DNA of 64,000 bases from JADKAV01 sp963732355. Lineage in GTDB: Bacteria; Actinomycetota; Actinomycetes; S36-B12; UBA10799. The stretch is from contig CAVSZD010000006.1 of NCBI GenBank assembly GCA_963732355.1, positions 62,001-126,000 of the forward strand, written 5' to 3'. Of the stretch, positions 58,161 through 64,000 are shown in pieces. The notes beneath the pieces were generated by a model, which did not search any database, had not been told where the DNA came from, and saw only the letters and a list, made by a program, of their open reading frames with translations. The position numbers were made by a program, and so were the translations under genes. Each line of letters starts with the position of its first letter. Positions within the stretch are counted from its first letter, which is position 1.

Positions 58161-59261
58161 GTGCTGATCGCCGCCTTTGTCGTGGGTCTGGTTGTGTGGA
58201 TGGCGGCGACGTCCTCGGTCATGCGAACACTGGTCGTCCCCCGCGGGAGTTCCGGACTGAATCACTTCAAGAACGAGGTGCTAGGCGGCACGTTCCGCGC
58301 GGTTGCGCACCGCACGCGCACCTACGAGGCCCGTGACCGGATCCTCACCTACCAAGCACCCACTGCAATCGTCAGCTCGTTGATCATGTGGCTGCTCATG
58401 TACTTCGTCGCGTACGGGTTGATGATGTACGCCTTCACTCCGCTGAGCCTGTGGCCGGCGTTCCGGGAAGCGGGCTCCAGCCTTTTCACACTCGGCTACG
58501 CCACATCGGATCGTGCCGGTCTGACAACCTTGGACTTCGTCGCAGCCGCCACCGGCCCCATCGTGATCGGCCTGCTCATCGGCTATCTGCCCACGATGTA
58601 CGCGGCGTACCAGGGAAGGGAGGCCGAAGCGACGTTGCTGCTGGCCCGCGGCGGAGAACCCAACTGGGCCCCAGAACTGATCCGCCGCCACGCCCTGGTG
58701 AACAACATCGACGCCCTCGACACCTTGTGGCCGGTCTGGGAACGATGGGCAGCCGAGGTGGGCGAGAACCACACGAACTTCCCCGTGCTGATCCACATGC
58801 GATCGGCACGACCGCATCGCAACTGGCTGGTCTCCTTAGTGGTTGTCATGGACGCAGCCGCGATGCACATGTCGCTGAACCCGCAGTTGCCGCAAGGGGG
58901 GATGCGGATCGCGCTGCGCCAAGGGATCGTCTGCCTGCAGGAGTTGTGCCGGGTCGAACGGATCGCCTTCGACCCGGATCCGCTGCCCGACAAACCCAGC
59001 TCGGTGTCCTTGGCGGACTTCGAGGACGCATGTGCACTCATCGGCCGCGCCGGCTACACGTGGACGCAAGAGCCGGCCGAGGCGTACCGGCACTTCCGCG
59101 GCTGGCGCGCCAACTACGAGGAGCAGGCCTACGCCTTACTGGCCGAGATCGACGCAGTGCCGGCGCCTTGGACCGGCGACCGGACGCCTGCGCTGCCTGT
59201 CATCTGGCCCGACTCCCAGCCCAACCGCAGCCCGGATCGCCCCGAGGGCGGATCAACCTGA
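58161..59261 (+). CDS. Membrane protein with potassium-channel-like pore segment
   Basis: The 366-aa protein has an N-terminal span, two more spans (SSLIMWLLMYFVAYGLMMYAF and VAAATGPIVIGLLIGYLPTMYAAY) and between them EAGSSLFTLGYATSDRAGLTTLDF, placed and written like the pore helix and filter of two-TM ion channels (compare SLTTVGYGD), though the filter TLGYAT differs. The C-terminal 200 residues are cytosolic and helical (ALVNNIDALDTLWPVWERWAAEVGENHTNFP). GTG 58161 follows TAGGGT (58149-58154) by six bases: leaderless. I would call it an ion-channel-like protein of unknown selectivity. It ends 1 bp from the convergent exonuclease gene. Confidence 0.65.
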   Translation: MLIAAFVVGLVVWMAATSSVMRTLVVPRGSSGLNHFKNEVLGGTFRAVAHRTRTYEARDRILTYQAPTAIVSSLIMWLLMYFVAYGLMMYAFTPLSLWPAFREAGSSLFTLGYATSDRAGLTTLDFVAAATGPIVIGLLIGYLPTMYAAYQGREAEATLLLARGGEPNWAPELIRRHALVNNIDALDTLWPVWERWAAEVGENHTNFPVLIHMRSARPHRNWLVSLVVVMDAAAMHMSLNPQLPQGGMRIALRQGIVCLQELCRVERIAFDPDPLPDKPSSVSLADFEDACALIGRAGYTWTQEPAEAYRHFRGWRANYEEQAYALLAEIDAVPAPWTGDRTPALPVIWPDSQPNRSPDRPEGGST

Positions 59262-59262
59262 G

Positions 59263-60651
59263 TCAGGCGCCGCCCTGCAGAATCCGCCTCGACAGTTCGG
59301 TGCGGGCGCTGGCCTCCCGTGCCTGCCCCAAGGTGACTATCCCGATCTCGGACAGACGTGGAACCATTCGCACGAAGACCTCCGCCGTGGCCAGCGCGTC
59401 GCCAAGTGCCGTATGCCGGCCGAAGACCTCGACCCCGAACCGCTGGCACACGTAGTCAAGACCGTGGCGCGCCTCCGGGTCGGGGTCCAGCACAGCGGAC
59501 AAGAGCATCGTGTCCAGACTGAGGGTCTCCAGCGCCACCCCCGCAGTAGCCGCAACCGGGCGCAGGAAACCGAAATCGAACTCGGTGTGGTGTGCGACGA
59601 GGACCGAGTCGGCGGCGTACTCGGCGAACTCGGCCACCACCTCCGCCGGACCGGCAGCACCTCGGACCATCTCGTCGGTGATCCCGTGGAACGTGGTGGA
59701 CAAGGCGGGAATCGACCGCCCAGGGTTGATGAGCGCGTCGAACGTGTCGTCAGCGCGCACCACTGCCGCGTCCACCCGCACCGCCCCGATCGCCACAAGC
59801 CGGTCGCCGGCATCAACATGCAACCCGGTCGTCTCGCAGTCGACGACCGTGAACACGATGTCCGCCAGGGGTGTCTGCAGCCATTGCGCCCGGGTCGGAA
59901 CCGGCCTCGAGGGACGCGACAGGTCGACACTGAGGCCCACCACCGGCCCGGTTGGATCCGGCTCTGAAGGGTTGCTGACCACCAGCACCATCGCCGCCTC
60001 TTCGGGACCGGTTATCCGGACCAGGCGGATCGCCGTCCCGCCCACGACCGCACTCGGGCGACCCCCGGCAAGAGCCTGCGTCAGCAGCGGCGTGAAGTCC
60101 TCCGCGTCGAACACACCGAAGATACTTCGCCCTGCGGCCAGCGGAGTCCGTCCCCGCAACGCGCTGCGGGCGGCCGGGTTGACCAGCAGCACCCGACCGC
60201 GGTCGTCCACTACCCCCACCGGAACGTCCAATCCCGTGAGCACGGCCAGCAGCCCGTCGCGCTCGAGACGCAACTCCGCATGCGCGGCATCCAGTTGCTC
60301 GGAGAGCCGGGATTCCGCGGTGGCATGTCGCTGGGCCAGGAGGTTGATGGCGTCAGCGGTGGCAGACCCCTCAGGCACTCGGTGATCGGGGTTGACGTCG
60401 GCGATCATTCGCACCGCGGACGCCGTCCGCTCATCATGGCGCTGCTCAGCCCGCCACGTGCTCCAGGCGATCCATCCGATGAGCCCGACCAGCAGCACCA
60501 GCCCCAGAGCGAGGACCCACACCTGGCCGCGCACGGCGTCCAGCAGCGCCTGCCGGGACGGATCTGGAAGGTCAGCCAGCACCACCGCCACGGTCAACGC
60601 CGGCACCAGCGTGGCGACCGCTATCAGGGCGAACACTCTCCACCGCGTCAT
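59263..60651 (-). CDS. Membrane-bound PAS-DEDDh exonuclease
   Basis: The 462-aa protein has two spans (6-26 and 44-64), a HAMP-like helix, a PAS domain (about 137-225: LLAVLTGLDVPVGVVDDRGRVLLVNPAARSALRG) and a DnaQ-like 3'-5' exonuclease domain (about 260-440). The exonuclease keeps the DEDDh residues: Asp271 and Glu273 in VVDCETTG, Asp in HHTEFDFGFLRP, and His/Asp in GRHTALGDALATAEVF. It starts on an ATGA overlap with the DUF294 gene. In proteobacteria a DnaQ-like protein and a DUF294 protein sit with acetate SSS symporters; the same trio is found here, so this exonuclease may act on a signalling nucleotide linked to acetate use (inference). Confidence 0.85.
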   Translation of the reverse strand: MTRWRVFALIAVATLVPALTVAVVLADLPDPSRQALLDAVRGQVWVLALGLVLLVGLIGWIAWSTWRAEQRHDERTASAVRMIADVNPDHRVPEGSATADAINLLAQRHATAESRLSEQLDAAHAELRLERDGLLAVLTGLDVPVGVVDDRGRVLLVNPAARSALRGRTPLAAGRSIFGVFDAEDFTPLLTQALAGGRPSAVVGGTAIRLVRITGPEEAAMVLVVSNPSEPDPTGPVVGLSVDLSRPSRPVPTRAQWLQTPLADIVFTVVDCETTGLHVDAGDRLVAIGAVRVDAAVVRADDTFDALINPGRSIPALSTTFHGITDEMVRGAAGPAEVVAEFAEYAADSVLVAHHTEFDFGFLRPVAATAGVALETLSLDTMLLSAVLDPDPEARHGLDYVCQRFGVEVFGRHTALGDALATAEVFVRMVPRLSEIGIVTLGQAREASARTELSRRILQGGA

Positions 60652-61565
60652 AGGTCCGTCCTGAAGGTCAGGGAGGTCGCCGCCTGCGCGCTCTTGACCG
60701 CGCGGAACGCGGCCTTCACGTCCTCGATCTCATCTTGGGTCAACGTAGCGGGGTCCACCTTGTCGGTGACGTACTCGCGCGCGTCGATCTGGCGCAGTTG
60801 GTTGCGCAACCGCAGTCTCGAAAGCGCGTCGTAGGCATCACGCAGCCGGACGCTCAAGTCCTCGCCGAGTCTGCCAGCCCGTGCGGCGTCGTCCAGGCGC
60901 CCCGCAGTGCTGACCGCCGGGGAGTGGGATTGGAGGCCGTAAAGCCTGGCCAGCAGGACGATCGGTGCCAAGCCGCCGCGTTTCAGATCGATCGGACCCT
61001 TCGGCAGCCTTCCGAACGCGTGCAGTTGCGGGGGGAAGGATGTGGCCGCTTGCGCCAGGCCATGCAGCAGTCGCGCAGAGTCCGCACCCGCGTTGAGTTC
61101 GCTGATCGCGAAGCGGACGTCCAAGCCGGTCGTCAGGGCCCGCATGTCCAGGAACACATCCGCGTCCACGACCGCCTCAGGCGTGGGTGTCTGGACCCGG
61201 TCACGCAGGATCGTCGCCCACTCAGCAACCCCGTGCGACCACCGGTCGGCCATGTAACCACCGTCGCAGCGACGCATGCCGAAAGCCTCGAGACCCGCGA
61301 TCACCGTGTCGGCCAGATCTGACGCGTAACTGGTGCGAGCCGATTCGGGGGTCTCCCAGATCAGAGCATGGTCCTGGTCGCTGGCGCAGTGCAACTCCCC
61401 GCGGGCGTGAGACCCGAGGGCGACCCAGGCGAACCGTGCCGGTGGCGGTCCGGTCTCATGCACGAAACCCTCGATCAGTTCGCGCGTACGCCCGTCAGCT
61501 GCCTGCGCGATCACCTCCGGGCGCATTGCGCGCGCCGCCGCAACAAGCGCGTTCGTCTCGGTCAT
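60648..61565 (-). CDS. DUF294 nucleotidyltransferase-like protein
   Basis: The 305-aa protein combines a GlnD-like nucleotidyltransferase (PF03445) and its C-terminal DUF294_C helical domain. The active-site motif is intact: FAWVALGSHARGELHCASDQDHALIWE, with Gly51-Ser52 and the two metal-binding aspartates at 63 and 65. The usual N-terminal cNMP-binding and CBS domains of the family are missing, so this is a short form. ATGA overlaps join it to both the SSS symporter upstream and the exonuclease downstream, implying fixed stoichiometry. The nucleotidyl acceptor is not known; it might modify a protein or small molecule in response to the symporter's substrate. Confidence 0.88.
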   Translation of the reverse strand: MTETNALVAAARAMRPEVIAQAADGRTRELIEGFVHETGPPPARFAWVALGSHARGELHCASDQDHALIWETPESARTSYASDLADTVIAGLEAFGMRRCDGGYMADRWSHGVAEWATILRDRVQTPTPEAVVDADVFLDMRALTTGLDVRFAISELNAGADSARLLHGLAQAATSFPPQLHAFGRLPKGPIDLKRGGLAPIVLLARLYGLQSHSPAVSTAGRLDDAARAGRLGEDLSVRLRDAYDALSRLRLRNQLRQIDAREYVTDKVDPATLTQDEIEDVKAAFRAVKSAQAATSLTFRTDL

Positions 61566-63302
61566 CGCCGTCCCCGGGCTGTCCATGATCGTTGTACCCC
61601 CACCGTCTCCGGAGTGTGCAGTCTGACCATGATGCGACTGACCCCGGACGTAATCCGATGGGGTGTCCACAGGGAGACCAGCACCATCGTTGCAAATGCC
61701 AGTGGCATCGCCCACGCCGCCGGTTGGGACAGCAGCGCACCGGGCCAGCCGGAGAGTCCCGGGACCAGCGTTGAAACCATGATCGCTGCACTGGCGAGCA
61801 CCCCACCGAGCAGCAATCCCACCGCCGCGCCAACGTCGGTGAGCCTCGACCACCAGATTCCCAGAAGCAGAAGCGGTGAGAACGTCGCCGCCGCCACTGC
61901 GAAGGCCAACGAGACGGCCCGGGCCAAGGGCAGCGACTCGGCAAGGAGTCCAAGGGCCAACGGCACCAAGACCGCTGCCACGGCTGCCAACCGGAACGAG
62001 AGGATCGGGTTGCGCACCTTGCGACCCACAACGTCCTGGGACAGCACACCGGCGACAGTCACGGTCAATCCGGTGGCTGTGGCCAGGAACGCCGCAGCGG
62101 CACCTGCGGCCACCAAGGCCGTCAGGGTCTGTCCTAACGCCCCGCTGATCATCGCCTGCGGCAACAGCAGCACCACCGCGTCGGTCCGGCCGACCATCAG
62201 CAGTTCGGGTGTGTAGAGCCTGCCGAGCATCCCGTAGATCGATGGTGCGAGGTAGAAGAAGCCCGACCAGTCCGATGACCACCAAGGCGGTCCTGCGGGC
62301 GGCCCGGCCGTCGGGGTTGGTGTAGAACCTCACGAGCACATGCGGCAATCCCATGGTCCCCAGGAAGAGCGCGAACATCAGGGCGTACGTCCGGTAGAGC
62401 GGGTGCTCCTGACCCCCTTGTCCCGCCTGGCCCCAGTCGGCGCCGGTCAGCAACGGGGTGCCAACCAGATGTGGTGCCGCAGCGCCGGCCGGGAACGTCA
62501 CAGTTGAACCCTCACCGATCGTGTAGCGACCCGGGGACCACTGCGCGGTTCCGTCGAACGGCTGTCCGTTCACAGTCCCCCGCACCACGACGGATACCGC
62601 CTCGGGCGCCTCGACTTCGATCGTCTTGTCGACATTGACTGTTGTCGACTGCTCAAAGGTGGGCGCTGCCGGCGTCAGTGCGGATGGGCTGGCATCTGCT
62701 CGCCACGCAGCGATGAGGAAGAGGATCGGAACCATGATCGCGAAGACCTTGAGCCAGTACTGGAACCCTTGCACCAACGTGACACTGCGCATGCCGCCGC
62801 CGACGATCACGACCAGCACAGTGATCGAGACGAGCAGACCACCGACCCACACCGGAGTGTCGAGCAAGATCTGCAGGGCAAGTCCAGCGCCCTGCAACTG
62901 AGGCAGGACATACAACCAACCGATCAGCACCACCAGACAACTCGCGATGGTCCGGACGGTCATGGAACGCAATCGCGCTTCGCAGAAATCGGGCAGCGTG
63001 TAGGCGCCCGACCGTCGCAATGGCGCAGCCACCAGCGCCAGCAGCAACACGTAGCCGACCGCATACCCGACGGGGAACCACAAAGCGTCAGCACCGCCCA
63101 CCATGATCAGGCCGGCGACCCCGAGGAAGGACGCCGCCGACAGGTACTCCCCTGAGATGGCTGATGCGTTCCACCAGGCCGGCACTGACCTGCTGGCCAC
63201 ATAGAAATCCCCAGTCGTGCGCGCCAGCCGGGAACTGTAGGCGGCCAGACCGATAGTGACCACGACGGTCAGAACCATGCCGATGGAAGCAGCCGGGCTC
63301 AT
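61562..63302 (-). pseudogene. SSS-family cation:acetate-type symporter, split by one frameshift
   Basis: The two frames together give a protein of about 580 residues like actinobacterial ActP/MctC carriers: GDFYVASRSVPAWWNASAISGEYLSAASFLGVAGLI at the start, GWLYVLPQLQGAGLALQ, an external insertion of about 90 residues, GTMGLPHVLVRFYTNPDGRAARR, then after the break FYLAPSIYGMLGRLYTPELL and ATATGLTVTVAGVLSQDVVGRK. The frame changes at the GGG run 62262-62264 (CCC on the plus strand); removing one base restores the protein exactly, so a sequence error is quite possible. It imports acetate or another short monocarboxylate with sodium or protons. ATGA overlaps join it to both neighbouring genes. 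Confidence 0.88.
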
Positions 63303-63682
63303 CGCCCCTCCACCAGGTCGGTGAACCGGCTCTCGTTGCGCTCGGCCTGACGCACGTACCACCAGCCGACGGCCAGGATCGCCGGGTAGACGAGAGCACC
63401 TAGCAGCAACCACCACAGGGGAACGGGACCGACTCGAAGGCTGCGGGCGGCCGGCCAGAGGCCGAACAACAGCGGCAGAGTCACCAGTGGAACCACGACC
63501 ACCGCGACGGTTGAAAGTCCCAGTAGCAACTGCGCGCGGATCAGCGACCTCAGATAGACCTGCCCCACACGGGTCTGGTCGTCGATCTCATCGGTCACAG
63601 GTCGCGCGGGACGCCGGCGCACGTCACGACGAGGTCCGGTGATGACCTCGCGTTTGGGCGGTGACTTCTCGGGCTTGGTCAA
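63299..63682 (-). CDS. Small two-span protein, DUF485-like partner of the symporter
   Basis: The roughly 127-aa protein has two hydrophobic spans (LLLGLSTVAVVVVPLVTLPLLFGLWP and LWWLLLGALVYPAILAVGWWYVRQAERNE) after a basic cytosolic head, and a QVYLRSLIRAQLLLG helix typical of the DUF485/DUF4212-type small subunits encoded before SSS acetate carriers. Its stop overlaps the symporter start as ATGA. The start is unsure: TTG 63682 (just outside the repeat) or GTG 63598 are possible; the open frame goes back to 63775 but crosses the nested palindrome. Role: probably assembly or regulation of the symporter. Confidence 0.72.
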   Translation of the reverse strand: MTKPEKSPPKREVITGPRRDVRRRPARPVTDEIDDQTRVGQVYLRSLIRAQLLLGLSTVAVVVVPLVTLPLLFGLWPAARSLRVGPVPLWWLLLGALVYPAILAVGWWYVRQAERNESRFTDLVEGR

Positions 63683-63699
63683 AGCCGGCCTCGCCGCAG

Positions 63700-63810
63700 T
63701 GTCGCGTTGTTTCGGGGTTCCACGCCGCGGTGTTGCGTTGTTGCCGGATTGCAGCCCGCAAGACGCCAACAACACAACGATCGATCTCGGGCTGACCTAA
63801 CAACGCCACA
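63700..63810. repeat. Nested palindrome of 111 bp, copy 2 of 2
   Basis: The outer arms TGTCGCGTTGTT (63700-63711) and AACAACGCCACA (63798-63809) pair at 11 of 12 positions; the inner arms contain GTTGCGTTGTTGCC and GCCAACAACACAACG. The words and order are those of the copy at 28232-28345, read on the opposite strand. It fills the gap between the truncated LytTR gene and the small symporter-partner gene. Confidence 0.7.
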
Positions 63811-63817
63811 AACGCGG

Positions 63818-64000
63818 ATCACCCGTCGTCCTCCAACCGGCGACCCGCCACCAAAGCCTCCTTCACCGACGCTGCGTGACGCCGACTGACCGGCACCGAC
63901 TGTCCATGCCCGAGTTCCACACTCACGCGCCCGCCCGCAGACCGCAGGCCCTCCACGTAGCCGGCGTTGACCAAGTAGCGACGGTGCACGCGCAGGAACC
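63818..64000 (-). CDS. LytTR-family response regulator, C-terminal part (partial)
   Basis: The frame is open to the right edge, so only about 60 C-terminal residues are visible. They read FLRVHRRYLVNAGYVEGLRS, then VELGHGQSVPVSRRHAASVKEAL, which is the end of a LytTR DNA-binding domain (F-x-R-x-HR-x-YLVN and the VPVSRR strand-turn). The receiver domain must lie beyond 64000. In actinobacteria LytTR regulators with LytS-type kinases often adjoin acetate-type SSS operons, so it probably controls the symporter-DUF294-exonuclease operon downstream (inference from synteny). Confidence 0.88.

Noticed and set aside
1..64000. tRNA, rRNA, tmRNA, RNase P or known riboswitches
   Set aside because: I saw no tRNA-like cloverleaf with a GTTCRANY T-loop and no conserved RNA core; a covariance-model search would be needed to exclude small ones.

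Overview
The window comes from a GC-rich chromosome that is almost certainly actinobacterial (Actinomycetota). Pointers are a nickel superoxide dismutase with its SodX protease, a 13E12/DUF222 HNH gene, two MpaB/DUF2236 oxygenases, a WS/DGAT acyltransferase fragment, an F420-type PPOX flavoprotein, a septum-formation family protein, a DUF6159 membrane protein, and a direct-repeat PHO box like that of actinobacterial PhoP. About 21 genes start without a Shine-Dalgarno sequence, 6 or 7 bases after a TANNNT -10 hexamer, which is typical of leaderless actinobacterial mRNAs. No rRNA, tRNA, CRISPR array, transposase or prophage was seen, and genus cannot be fixed from sequence alone.

Layout. 1-7.8 kb: a truncated WS/DGAT gene, a PPOX flavoprotein, a haloalkane dehalogenase, an MpaB oxygenase, an NmrA-like protein, an MFS sugar-type transporter, and a Gfo/Idh/MocA oxidoreductase followed by an aldehyde dehydrogenase. 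8-18.5 kb: membrane and envelope genes, a 43-aa small gene with its own promoter and terminator, a fasciclin lipoprotein, a YfcC-type carrier, a macrodomain protein, a coiled-coil secreted protein, a membrane beta-propeller protein and YceI. 18.5-22 kb: a tight five-gene sulfur-trafficking operon (HTH-PocR regulator, SQR-like flavoprotein, DUF1641, TusE/DsrC-like, DsrE2-like). 22-30.6 kb: a DEAD-box helicase, the divergent sodN/sodX pair, small enzymes, a DJ-1/PfpI-SRPBCC fusion, GDSL, SDR and MEKHLA proteins, a septum-formation protein and a GYF-domain pair. 30.6-39.7 kb: ChrA, a PASTA protein, an acyltransferase operon, an alpha/beta hydrolase operon, a PHO-box-controlled Pit phosphate transporter and a frameshifted SulP permease. 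39.8-52 kb: a 1028-aa secreted protein, the HNH gene and a roughly 7-kb DUF11-repeat surface-protein gene broken by about a dozen frameshifts. 52-59 kb: a LigB-type dioxygenase, a second MpaB protein, beta-carbonic anhydrase, a DHA2 exporter and secreted proteins. 59-64 kb: an operon on the minus strand, read from 63.7 kb down to 59.3 kb: a small two-TM protein, an SSS acetate-type symporter (frameshifted), a DUF294 nucleotidyltransferase and a PAS-exonuclease, with a truncated LytTR regulator upstream.

Most striking outside the genes are three families of intergenic inverted repeats. The first is a 68-bp hairpin present five times, always in the same orientation and usually embedded in locus-specific minisatellites. 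The second is a 90-bp hairpin present three times. The third is a nested palindrome of about 112 bp present twice. None is explained by a known element that I recognise. The single frameshifts in SulP and SSS both fall in runs of three G, which suggests sequence error, while the DUF11 gene is damaged far more heavily.
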